A stretch of DNA of 53,744 nt from a virus: the IMG/VR virus record IMGVR_UViG_3300025590_000010, positions 1 to 53,744 of that record. The stretch is one strand, 5' to 3'. Every line of letters begins with the position of its first letter. Position 1 is the first letter of the stretch. Of the stretch, positions 1 to 7,771 are shown one piece after another. The notes below the pieces were generated by a model, which worked only from the letters and a program-made list of their open reading frames with translations, ran no database searches and was not told the origin of the DNA. Both the position numbers and the translations under genes were made by a program.

Positions 1-140
1 CTAAGGTACATGATAACAACAACATTCTATCCTCATACGAGGACAACCATGAGCAGGACATACATGACTTGGTTACAGATATTATCTACGACATAGATGA
101 TGTAGAGATAGAGAACTTAAACGTGAGAGAGAGACAATGA
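1..140 (+). CDS. 3' part of small acidic phage protein (intact copy at 53562-53729)
   Basis: The window opens inside a gene whose codons start at position 3 and whose TGA stop at 138-140 overlaps the MazG start (ATGA). The whole gene is seen at the other end of the window. The product is very acidic, ending in a D/E-rich helix. It differs from the intact copy by one residue (His for Asp near codon 13). No function is recognised. Counted on the closed circle, this and the 3' copy are one gene. Confidence 0.85.
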   Translation, partial: KVHDNNNILSSYEDNHEQDIHDLVTDIIYDIDDVEIENLNVRERQ

Positions 141-155
141 TTACACAGGAAGACA
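1..155. repeat. Left copy of terminal direct repeat
   Basis: Bases 1-155 match 53590-53744 with three mismatches (positions 9, 14 and 29 against 53598, 53603 and 53618). This indicates a circular or terminally redundant genome of about 53,589 bp. All mismatches lie in the first 30 bases. Read in the frame of the gene crossing the junction, two are synonymous and one changes Asp to His, which looks more like strain variation in the assembly than random error. Confidence 0.95.
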
Positions 156-496
156 TAGATGCTTTTGCTGCTATGGCAGACGTTAACCCACAGGATTACT
201 CCTATTGGGTTGAAGGTAAGATCGTAACAGAGGGAGAGACACGGCTAGTAGAGAATACCCTAGGGTTAGTCGGTGAGGCAGGCGAGGTAGCTGAGAAGAT
301 CAAGAAGCTACTACGTGACTCAAGCAAGATTAACCCAGATGATATTATTAAAGAGCTAGGTGACGTTGTATTCTACGCTACTGCCTTGGCTAATTACTTT
401 AACAGTGACCTCACAGAGGTACTGCAGACTAACATGGATAAACTAAACAGCCGTGCAAGACGTGGCGTTATTAAAGGATCAGGAGACAATAGATGA
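137..496 (+). CDS. mazG: MazG-like nucleotide pyrophosphohydrolase
   Basis: A 119-aa single-domain MazG protein. The motif GLVGEAGEVAEKIKK (about residues 43-57) followed by KELGDVVFY (about 90-98) supplies the paired E-x-x-E and E-x-x-D residues that bind Mg2+ in the all-alpha NTP pyrophosphohydrolase fold. Such enzymes hydrolyse (d)NTPs to monophosphates and PPi. In marine phages they are thought to recycle host nucleotides or alter (p)ppGpp levels. GAGAGAGA precedes the ATG. The gene overlaps both neighbours by 4 nt (ATGA) and heads a nucleotide-metabolism run with ribonucleotide reductase and glutaredoxin. Family confident; physiological substrate unknown. Confidence 0.85.
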   Translation: MITQEDIDAFAAMADVNPQDYSYWVEGKIVTEGETRLVENTLGLVGEAGEVAEKIKKLLRDSSKINPDDIIKELGDVVFYATALANYFNSDLTEVLQTNMDKLNSRARRGVIKGSGDNR

Positions 497-2397
497 GCAA
501 TCAATTACCAACAGACTACCAAGCATTCATTCACAAGTCACGTTACGCCAAGTACTTTGATGGCAAGGGCCGTGAGTCATGGGGTGAAACAGTAGGACGT
601 TACATGGATAACGTAGTACGTAAGGCATTGGGTGGCGTAGACAACAGTTACATCAAGGATATTGAGCAGGCTATCGTAGGCCAAGAGATCATGCCCTCCA
701 TGAGAGCTATGATGACAGCTGGCCCAGCCTTAGATCGTGACAACACAGCAGGGTACAACTGTAGCTACCTACCCGTAGATGACCCTAAGTCCTTCGATGA
801 GGCTATGTACATTCTCCTCTGCGGTACTGGTGTCGGGTTCTCTGTCGAGCGCCAGTTTATCAGCAAGCTCCCAGAAGTACCTGAGCTCTTCGAGAGTGAG
901 TCTATCGTTGTCGTTAAGGACAGTAAGGAAGGTTGGGCTAAGGGGTTCCGTCAAGTTCTTGCACTCCTCTGGGCTGGTGAGATCCCTAAGTGGGACGTAT
1001 CACAGGTACGCCCTGCAGGTGCAAGGCTTAAGACGTTTGGCGGTAGAGCGTCAGGCCCAGCGCCACTCGTAGAACTATTTAACTTTGCTGTAGCTACATT
1101 CAAGGCTGCACAGGGACGTAAGCTTAGCTCTATGGAATGTCATGACCTTATGTGTTTCATTGGTCAGATCGTTGTCGTAGGTGGTGTGCGCCGCTCAGCT
1201 ATGATCTCTCTGTCTAACCTGAGTGATGATCGTATGCGTCATGCTAAGTCAGGACAGTGGTGGGAAACAGCTGGGCATCGTGCCTTGGCTAACAACTCTG
1301 TATCATACACTGAGAAGCCAGACATGGAAACATTCATGCGTGAGTGGCTTGCACTGGTTGAGTCTAAGTCTGGTGAGCGTGGTATCTTCAATCGTGAAGC
1401 ATCCAAGAAGCAAGCAGCTAAGTTTGGGCGGCGTGATCCTAACTATGAGTTTGGTACAAACCCTTGTTCTGAAATCATTTTACGTCCATATCAGTTTTGT
1501 AACTTAACGGAGTGTGTAGTACGTGCTACTGATAGCATTGAAGATCTTGAGCGTAAGGTTAAGCTGGCTACCATCTTAGGTACTATTCAGTCTACCATGA
1601 TTAAGTTTCCTTACCTACGCAAGGTATGGCAGAACAACACAGCAGAGGAGCGGTTGCTTGGTGTATCTATGACAGGCATCATGGACAACCCTCTTATGAC
1701 AAACAAGAACGCAGGATTGGAGAAGACACTTGAGCATTTACGATCCATTGCTGTGGCTACTAACGCTGAGTGGGCTGAGTTGCTTGGCATCCCTGCTAGT
1801 GCTGCTATCAGCTGCGTTAAACCTTCGGGTACGGTATCACAACTGGTTGATTCTGCTAGTGGAATTCATGCTCGTCACAGCCCCTATTATATTCGTACTG
1901 TCCGTGGTGATAGCAAAGACCCACTAACACAGTTCATGATTGATAAGGGTATCCCTAACGAGCCTTGCGTTATGAAGCCTGACTCTACTGTAGTGTTCAG
2001 CTTCCCTGTTAAGTCTCCTGAGCAGGCTGTCACACGTAATGATATGACTGCTGTAGAGCAGCTTGAGTTGTGGCTCACCTATCAGCGACACTGGTGTGAG
2101 CATAAGCCAAGCGTAACTATCTCAGTTCGTGACACCGAATGGATGTCTGTAGGTGCATTTGTATATGAACACTTTGATGAGATGTCAGGTGTCTCATTTC
2201 TGCCACATTCTGATCATACTTACCAGCAAGCACCCTATCAGGATTGCACTAAGGAACAGTATGAAGAGATGCTTGAGCTTATGCCAGACAGCATTGACTG
2301 GGAAGAGCTTAATGATTACGAGAGTGAAGATAACACAGTGTCTATGCAGACTATGGCCTGCTCTGGTGACAGCTGTGAGATTGTGGATCTGGTATGA
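493..2397 (+). CDS. nrdJ: Adenosylcobalamin-dependent (class II, monomeric type) ribonucleotide reductase
   Basis: A 634-aa protein reducing ribonucleotides to deoxyribonucleotides for phage DNA synthesis. Visible landmarks: a first redox Cys in GYNCSY (C90), the loop NPCSEI (N323, C325, E327) holding the thiyl-radical Cys and acid/base Glu, the late motif VKPSGTVSQL, and a C-terminal CSGDSC pair (C623/C628) that shuttles electrons to the active site. A single chain with no NrdB-like partner in the window points to the B12-dependent monomeric class II enzyme, which in its best-known members acts on triphosphates and needs cobalamin from the host. The glutaredoxin start overlaps the stop (ATGA), which suggests it is the reductant. 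Confidence 0.93.
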   Translation: MSNQLPTDYQAFIHKSRYAKYFDGKGRESWGETVGRYMDNVVRKALGGVDNSYIKDIEQAIVGQEIMPSMRAMMTAGPALDRDNTAGYNCSYLPVDDPKSFDEAMYILLCGTGVGFSVERQFISKLPEVPELFESESIVVVKDSKEGWAKGFRQVLALLWAGEIPKWDVSQVRPAGARLKTFGGRASGPAPLVELFNFAVATFKAAQGRKLSSMECHDLMCFIGQIVVVGGVRRSAMISLSNLSDDRMRHAKSGQWWETAGHRALANNSVSYTEKPDMETFMREWLALVESKSGERGIFNREASKKQAAKFGRRDPNYEFGTNPCSEIILRPYQFCNLTECVVRATDSIEDLERKVKLATILGTIQSTMIKFPYLRKVWQNNTAEERLLGVSMTGIMDNPLMTNKNAGLEKTLEHLRSIAVATNAEWAELLGIPASAAISCVKPSGTVSQLVDSASGIHARHSPYYIRTVRGDSKDPLTQFMIDKGIPNEPCVMKPDSTVVFSFPVKSPEQAVTRNDMTAVEQLELWLTYQRHWCEHKPSVTISVRDTEWMSVGAFVYEHFDEMSGVSFLPHSDHTYQQAPYQDCTKEQYEEMLELMPDSIDWEELNDYESEDNTVSMQTMACSGDSCEIVDLV

Positions 2398-2624
2398 GTT
2401 ACGTAGTAGTAGGCACAGACAAGTGTGAGTTCTGTACTAAGGCAAAGCACTTGTTACGAGAGAAAGGGGTAGGCTTCACGGCCTACTCACTAAGTTCACA
2501 AAGTAGCAAATGGCTATTGACACTAATTAAACAAGCAGGTATGACTACCGTACCACAAATCTGGGACAACAACGGTGACTACATAGGTGGTTACACAGAA
2601 CTAAAGGAAAAACTAGAATGTTAG
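2394..2624 (+). CDS. grx: Glutaredoxin-like thiol-disulfide oxidoreductase
   Basis: A 76-aa thioredoxin-fold protein with the active-site motif CEFC (residues 11-14) after the first beta strand, the cis-proline loop TVPQIW (about 52-57) and the GGYTEL glycine motif (about 65-70), in the classic glutaredoxin order. It probably re-reduces the C-terminal Cys pair of the ribonucleotide reductase encoded immediately upstream, with which it shares an ATGA overlap. The length is typical of phage glutaredoxins such as T4 NrdC. Confidence 0.9.
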   Translation: MSYVVVGTDKCEFCTKAKHLLREKGVGFTAYSLSSQSSKWLLTLIKQAGMTTVPQIWDNNGDYIGGYTELKEKLEC

Positions 2625-2785
2625 AGTTTGTATTATACTTCTTCACAGTTGTAGCTGTAGTGGAGACTACGGTTGATGTAGGCACTAAGACTTACGATAC
2701 CGTAAGTACTGTAGTGCAGGAAGTCTTGGCTGACGAAGAGCCTGTAGAGTTAGAGGAAGAGCACTCTACAGAGCAGGAATACTAA
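2618..2785 (+). CDS. Small N-terminally anchored acidic protein
   Basis: A 55-aa protein starting with ATG at 2618 inside the end of the glutaredoxin gene (7-nt overlap) and preceded by AAAGGA. Residues 1-16 (MLEFVLYFFTVVAVVE) form one hydrophobic segment. The rest is a Thr/Val-rich linker and a very acidic tail (DEEPVELEEEHSTEQEY). It is followed directly by a terminator, so it is the last gene of the nucleotide-metabolism block. No family recognised. A membrane-tethered acidic peptide is the plain reading. Confidence 0.6.
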   Translation: MLEFVLYFFTVVAVVETTVDVGTKTYDTVSTVVQEVLADEEPVELEEEHSTEQEY

Positions 2786-2790
2786 GAGTA

Positions 2791-2824
2791 AAGGCTCAGC
2801 GTTACGGCGCTGGGCTTTCCTTTA
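2791..2824 (+). terminator. Rho-independent terminator
   Basis: GCTCAGCG (2794-2801) pairs with CGCTGGGC (2808-2815) around a 6-nt loop, with one G-U pair, followed by TTTCCTTT. It lies just after the small acidic gene and before the GIY-YIG gene, so it probably attenuates the early transcript before the GIY-YIG/phoH unit. Confidence 0.8.
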
Positions 2825-2838
2825 ACGTAGGAGTAATC

Positions 2839-3471
2839 ATGGCAATATGTTATAAATGTAATTGCTCATTAGATGCTACAAACTGGATGGCATCTTTTAA
2901 AAAGAGAAACCAACGTATATGTAAGGCTTGTTACCGAAGTAAGTTTAACTCTAAGAATGGGCCTCAACGTTTATACATAAATGGTGAATATATACCTAAG
3001 AGAGATCCACGTCATAAAGTGTTTAAGCCTGGTAATTATAAAAACATAAATGATGCGGTATTCTCACAATCAAGTATTAATCAAATACAAGAGGGCTACG
3101 TCTATGTCATGACTAATAAGGCATGGCCTGACTGGGTAAAGATAGGTATGGCTATTGATGCAGAGGACAGGCTAAACGGTTATCAAACAAGTAGCCCACA
3201 CCGTGACTACGTATTGGAGCACTACGTTGCATCTAATGATCGGCGCAAGTCAGAGAGAGAGGCTCACACTAGGGCTTTACCCTTGGCATCTGACTCTAAG
3301 GGTGAGTGGTTTAAACTATCAGTAGAACAAGCAATAACAATACTGGATAATCTGGATGAACAACATCGAACCGTTATCAAAGCCGACAAGAACCCGCAGG
3401 AAGACGAACTACAAGAACGCCCAAAGCAAACCGACTTCTGGGATCTTACCAAAGACTTCCAACCAAGCTAA
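2839..3471 (+). CDS. GIY-YIG (T5orf172/MUG113-like) endonuclease-like protein with N-terminal zinc finger
   Basis: A 210-aa protein. Residues 4-31 hold two CxxC pairs (C4/C7, C28/C31), a likely zinc knuckle. The segment GYVYVMTN...WVKIGMA (about 86-104) is the GIY-YIG core in its T5orf172 form, followed by a conserved Arg (DRLNGYQTSSP) and Glu (SEREAH). Family members are DNA nucleases, often of mobile or homing character. The gene lies just after a terminator. Its first part is AT-richer than its neighbours, and its last 116 nt overlap the start of phoH in another frame. This arrangement suggests insertion beside phoH. Nuclease activity is inferred. Confidence 0.78.
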   Translation: MAICYKCNCSLDATNWMASFKKRNQRICKACYRSKFNSKNGPQRLYINGEYIPKRDPRHKVFKPGNYKNINDAVFSQSSINQIQEGYVYVMTNKAWPDWVKIGMAIDAEDRLNGYQTSSPHRDYVLEHYVASNDRRKSEREAHTRALPLASDSKGEWFKLSVEQAITILDNLDEQHRTVIKADKNPQEDELQERPKQTDFWDLTKDFQPS

Positions 3472-4066
3472 GCTCATTGAAGCTATTACTAACAGCAAGC
3501 AGGTGCTTATCCTTGGCCCTGCTGGTACTGGTAAGACTTACGTTACAGCTACATGTGCAGCAGACTTGTACACACTCAAAGAGATTGACAAGATTGTTAT
3601 CACACGCCCTCACGTAGCTGTAGGTAAAGACATTGGGTTCCTGCCCGGTACACTAGAAGAGAAGGCACAGCCGTGGGCATTGCCTGTGCTTGACGTACTG
3701 GTGAAACACTTGGGGCGTGGTGCTGTTGATACAGGACTTAAGAACGGTAACATCGAAGTAGCTACTCTGGCGTTGATGCGTGGGCGTAGCTTTGATGATG
3801 CTTTCATTATCGTGGATGAAGCGCAGAACATTGAGATACCAGAGATCAAGATGCTCTTGACACGTGTAGGTGAAGGCAGTACTATTGTACTCAATGGTGA
3901 CATCCAGCAGTCTGACCTTAAGTCTGGTGACGGTCTAAGTAAGATCATTCATCTGGCTAAGAAGCACATGCTTGATGTACCCGTGGTAGAGTTTGGTATT
4001 GATGACATTGTGCGTAGTGGTATCTGCGCTGAGTGGGTCAAAGTATTTATGAAGGAAGGTCTGTGA
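3356..4066 (+). CDS. phoH: PhoH-like P-loop ATPase
   Basis: A 236-aa PhoH-family ATPase. Walker A is GPAGTGKT (residues 54-61) and Walker B is FIIVDEAQN (about 149-157), followed by the sensor-like LNGDIQQSDL. The lead-in SGILPKTSNQAKLIEAI is typical of phage PhoH, so the N-terminus encoded inside the GIY-YIG gene is real. Only a weak ribosome site precedes ATG 3356, and no other ATG exists before Walker A. PhoH is common in marine phages. It has been linked to phosphate stress and RNA metabolism, but its role in infection is unsettled. Confidence 0.87.
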   Translation: MNNIEPLSKPTRTRRKTNYKNAQSKPTSGILPKTSNQAKLIEAITNSKQVLILGPAGTGKTYVTATCAADLYTLKEIDKIVITRPHVAVGKDIGFLPGTLEEKAQPWALPVLDVLVKHLGRGAVDTGLKNGNIEVATLALMRGRSFDDAFIIVDEAQNIEIPEIKMLLTRVGEGSTIVLNGDIQQSDLKSGDGLSKIIHLAKKHMLDVPVVEFGIDDIVRSGICAEWVKVFMKEGL

Positions 4067-4266
4067 AGTTAGAACAAGAAGCCAAAGCGCACGTAGAAGG
4101 CACACGCATTAAGTTCTATGATGAGTTAGCCCAACATGCAGAAGCACTAGAGCAACACATCAAGAATAATCTATGGCAGAGTGACGAAAGGAACAAAGCA
4201 CTAGAGCATCTTATAGCTACAGTACTATGGGCAAGACACTGTGTTAAGAAACATGGTACACAATAA
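4063..4266 (+). CDS. Small helical protein, possible Acb2/Tad1-hairpin-like
   Basis: A 67-aa protein starting at GTG 4063 (overlap GTGA with the phoH stop), chosen because AAGGAAGG lies immediately upstream. An upstream in-frame ATG at 4033 lies inside phoH with no such site. The sequence reads as helix, turn, helix, with a C-terminal segment ERNKALEHLIATVLWARHC. That resembles the 'xxALxHLxxAxxWA' helix of many small phage proteins, including those annotated as Acb2/Tad1 hairpin domains. The resemblance is by eye only. It is the last gene before the convergent terminator. Confidence 0.65.
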   Translation: MKLEQEAKAHVEGTRIKFYDELAQHAEALEQHIKNNLWQSDERNKALEHLIATVLWARHCVKKHGTQ

Positions 4267-4270
4267 AGAA

Positions 4271-4294
4271 AAGGGGAGCTTAGTGGCTCCCCTC
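4271..4294. terminator. Bidirectional terminator between converging transcripts
   Basis: GGGGAGC (4273-4279) pairs perfectly with GCTCCCC (4286-4292), extended by one A-T pair, around a 6-nt loop. On the - strand it is followed by TTTTCTTTATT, a good U-rich tail for the late transcript whose last stop codon is at 4301. On the + strand the tail is weaker (CTCTCGTTTAT). Confidence 0.88.
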
Positions 4295-4300
4295 TCTCGT

Positions 4301-7300
4301 TTATAACTTAGCTGACTCATCGTAGATCTCTTTGAGATACTCAGCGTACTCTATGAAGAGGTCTATCTCAGCGAAGTTGTAGTCCTCTAGCGATCCTGTT
4401 ACACCATGCTGCTCTTTCATTATCCTAGCAGCCTCACGGCGGATCTCTTTATTGCCACCCGCCCTGTTAGCTTTACTTGCTAGGCGTAGACGCATAGTCT
4501 CTGCACCACCGTAGCCTTCTTCCATCAAGCCAGTGATCTCTTTCTTAGCATCCTTCATGACTTGCTTAAGCATACGGCGGCGTCCTGTTAGGTTTGCCTC
4601 CTTAAACATAGCGCTATTGATAAGCTGCTGTGTCTTACGCTCAAGTGCTGGTGCAAGCATACCATTGAGAGCCTTATCATATGCAGGTATCTTGCTACGC
4701 TCATTAGCCTGCCAAGGAAACATCTCAGCCATAGAGTATGCCTTCTCAGATGCTGTGCGTCCTGGCTTTACAGTGATACCAAAGATACGAGCAAAGGGGT
4801 TAGCGTCATAGATCTCACCCTCACGTGTAGCAACACGAAGCTCCTCACCTGTGATAGTGTCTGTCTTATCAATGAATGCCTCAAGGATATTATCCACATA
4901 CTTTGTAGCAGACTGACTTAAGACGTTGATACCCTCTGCCTGACGTACATCCTTAGCAGTGTCCGTACCCATGGCAAAGCCAACGATCTTATTCACTGCA
5001 TCTAATGGGCGTGTAGCACCAGCCAGTAAGTTACCCGCTACCTTATATCCACCCTCAAGTGATGCACCACGTGCGCCCTCATCAGCATTGAACATAATAT
5101 CTAGTAGATTGTTAATGTCATTACCAAACTGTACGTCACGTGCAAGCTGGCCTACAGCTACCTGTGTGCCTAGCTCTTGGAGAAGTTCCCTGGGTACATC
5201 CTCGCCATTACGCTTCATATTAAAGATGCGCCCTGCTGCCAAGAACAGTGAGAAGGGGAAGGTGTTACGAGCGTCTACAATAGTACCACCACCTACTTCG
5301 ATCTCATTGTAGGCTAATCCTTTAGCACGGCGCTCTGTGTCAAACTCTGCTGCTGCATAGATAGCTGCAGTACCCACAGTCATACGAGCAAAGGCTTCAC
5401 GCTCTGTAAGGTCTGTACCTTCCTTCTTAATGGTACGAACCATGAACTTACCAAGCTGTTCAGGTGCAGCCAGAGGTGACCACTGATATGCTGTAGCAAG
5501 TACGTTGTTAAAGAAGCGTCCAAAGGGTAGGATAGTACCTAAGCCTGGTGTGTTAGAGAACTTCTCTGCAAGACCAGCTGTTGTTTCAAGCAACTCACGT
5601 CCTATGCCCTCTTGGTTCTTAGTGTAGTCCTTAGAGAACACAGACCGTAGTGTGCCATCAAGTGCAGCACCCAGTACATCCTCATCAATAGGCTTACCAG
5701 ATACAAGCGCATCCTTGAGTGTAATACCTTTCTCAACACGTAGATACTTATCAAGCTCTGTCATGAACATCTGAGACTTAGTAAAGCTATCCTGTACACG
5801 TACACCAGTGATCTGATTGGCAGCTGTAGTAACAGCCTCAACGTTTTTAAACAGCTTACTGTTAGGGTCAATGCCATAACGCTTAGATGTACCCTCAACA
5901 CCACCAGATAGTGTCTCAAATAAGATCTTCTGAATGTCACTGTTCTTATCCAAGAACTTCATGTACTCATCGTGAGTAGTGAAGGGGTCTAACAGGTTAC
6001 GGATCTTCTGTCCCTGTATTGCAGTTAATGCCCGTGCTTGGCGGAACGTTTTCTCTGCAGCCTTAGGGTTATACGCCATCTGTCCCAGCCCTTTAAGACC
6101 TAGTGTAGATGCGTTAAACAAGTCAGCCATAGTCTGACCTGCATAGTACTGGGAGAAGCCTGCAATGTTCAATGCTGTTGTAGCAGGGGATGAAACAAGC
6201 AAGCGCTTCCACACAGACTGACCATACTTATACTTGTCAGACTTGTTCATCTTCTGTAGTTCTTCACCTACAGCTTCCTTAGCGTCAATGTCTTCTACAG
6301 CTGCGTCAATCTTATCCTTAGATGCAACGATACCAGCGTCTAGGGTTTTACGTACCTGAGACATAACGTTCAGGGTCTTACCTGCCTCGTTAATTCTCTT
6401 GGCAAGCATGTCACCCATCTTAACTTTAGAGCTACCTAATTCACCGAACTGAATACCTGAGTACTTTAACATACCCTCATTGATACGGTTAAGCTCTTCC
6501 TCTGGGATGTAACGCACAACATTTGTGATCACATCTGAGATAGTCTTATTACGATCAATACCATAGCCAGAGTCTTTAAACACTTTAGCTAGACCGCCTG
6601 CACCATCTTCACCTAGCATAATGTTCTTGATAAGATCAGCTGGCATAGCATCTGCTGTGTAGGCACTACCCTTAGCCACCTTCTCATTCCATGAGTCAAC
6701 ACTCTCCATGATAGCCTTGGCTGCTTTACTTGACTGCTCCTTGTTGAGGGTAGGTGCAGCCTCTTCAATCACAGCATTAGATAGCTTCTCTAAAGAAGAT
6801 CCTGTATCCTCTAAGCCAGATGCACCACGGAACTTACCAAAGCCTAACTGTGCAGCACCAGCAACACCACCAAGTAGTGATGCAAAGCCTGTCTGCAGAG
6901 CGCTGTACTCTTCCTGTGCGCCTACTTCAAGCATGACATTCTGTGCCATGACATCCTGTAGTACAGCAGCAGTAGCATCTAGTGCAACAGTCTGCTTTAG
7001 GGCAGTCTTAGCGCCTGCAGCGAACAGTTCTTTCTGTTGCATAAGCATAGCATCTTTAGCTAAGGCACGGCGTCCCTCACTAGCTACACGCTTGGATACT
7101 TCATTGTATGCCTTACCTGCTTGGCGGGTAGTCATACCCTTCTCAACAGCCCTACGTGCAGCCTCAATACCAGCACGTTCACCAGCCTCTTTAGCTGCAG
7201 CCTTAGTAGCACCACTCTTAAGTGCCTCTCTACCAGCCTGACGTACAGATGCCTTGATGAGTTGCTTACCAGTAACACTAAGACCAGCTGCACCAGCACG

Positions 7301-7771
7301 AGCAATACCACCAGTAGCTACACCAATGTAGTTTGTAGGATCAGATGCTGCAGCAAATACGTAGTCTTTAATACCATCTACTGCACCCATGATACCATCA
7401 TTGACAAATACGTTGCCTAGCTGGTCATACAGCTGGTATGCCTTAGCAGCCTTAGCCTTACGTCTATCATCTGCTTTACTAATGAAGCGTACCTCACCAG
7501 CTGTCGATACAGTGTTAGCGTTGAAGTAACGCATATGATCTACGAAGTCTTCTACAAGAGTGTCTTCATCTGTCTCTTGGTAGTCCACACCCTTACGCTC
7601 TACCATGTAGTCACGAATGGCTGTGGTGTATTCGTAGTTCTTCTTAAGGTCATCCTTCTTTAGAGTGACACTTGGATCTAGCGAGAATGTACTAGGTGTC
7701 TCTATCTCTGGTGTCAGAGGAGCAGAAGACTTAAAAGCATTAAGCCGTGCAAGGGATTCTTCGTAGCTCAT
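4301..7771 (-). CDS. Very large internal virion protein (ejectosome candidate)
   Basis: An 1156-aa protein, the largest in the genome and last in the late transcript, where T7-like phages encode the gp16 ejection protein. Residues about 155-270 are an Ala/Gly/Lys/Arg-rich helical stretch with several amphipathic or hydrophobic runs. Further hydrophobic helices occur in the middle. No lysozyme or transglycosylase motif is visible, although the genome has a separate GH19 lysozyme. The start ATG overlaps the upstream stop as TAATG. Position, size and composition suggest a protein expelled into the host envelope at infection. The function is inferred from position only. Confidence 0.72.
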   Translation of the reverse strand: MSYEESLARLNAFKSSAPLTPEIETPSTFSLDPSVTLKKDDLKKNYEYTTAIRDYMVERKGVDYQETDEDTLVEDFVDHMRYFNANTVSTAGEVRFISKADDRRKAKAAKAYQLYDQLGNVFVNDGIMGAVDGIKDYVFAAASDPTNYIGVATGGIARAGAAGLSVTGKQLIKASVRQAGREALKSGATKAAAKEAGERAGIEAARRAVEKGMTTRQAGKAYNEVSKRVASEGRRALAKDAMLMQQKELFAAGAKTALKQTVALDATAAVLQDVMAQNVMLEVGAQEEYSALQTGFASLLGGVAGAAQLGFGKFRGASGLEDTGSSLEKLSNAVIEEAAPTLNKEQSSKAAKAIMESVDSWNEKVAKGSAYTADAMPADLIKNIMLGEDGAGGLAKVFKDSGYGIDRNKTISDVITNVVRYIPEEELNRINEGMLKYSGIQFGELGSSKVKMGDMLAKRINEAGKTLNVMSQVRKTLDAGIVASKDKIDAAVEDIDAKEAVGEELQKMNKSDKYKYGQSVWKRLLVSSPATTALNIAGFSQYYAGQTMADLFNASTLGLKGLGQMAYNPKAAEKTFRQARALTAIQGQKIRNLLDPFTTHDEYMKFLDKNSDIQKILFETLSGGVEGTSKRYGIDPNSKLFKNVEAVTTAANQITGVRVQDSFTKSQMFMTELDKYLRVEKGITLKDALVSGKPIDEDVLGAALDGTLRSVFSKDYTKNQEGIGRELLETTAGLAEKFSNTPGLGTILPFGRFFNNVLATAYQWSPLAAPEQLGKFMVRTIKKEGTDLTEREAFARMTVGTAAIYAAAEFDTERRAKGLAYNEIEVGGGTIVDARNTFPFSLFLAAGRIFNMKRNGEDVPRELLQELGTQVAVGQLARDVQFGNDINNLLDIMFNADEGARGASLEGGYKVAGNLLAGATRPLDAVNKIVGFAMGTDTAKDVRQAEGINVLSQSATKYVDNILEAFIDKTDTITGEELRVATREGEIYDANPFARIFGITVKPGRTASEKAYSMAEMFPWQANERSKIPAYDKALNGMLAPALERKTQQLINSAMFKEANLTGRRRMLKQVMKDAKKEITGLMEEGYGGAETMRLRLASKANRAGGNKEIRREAARIMKEQHGVTGSLEDYNFAEIDLFIEYAEYLKEIYDESAKL

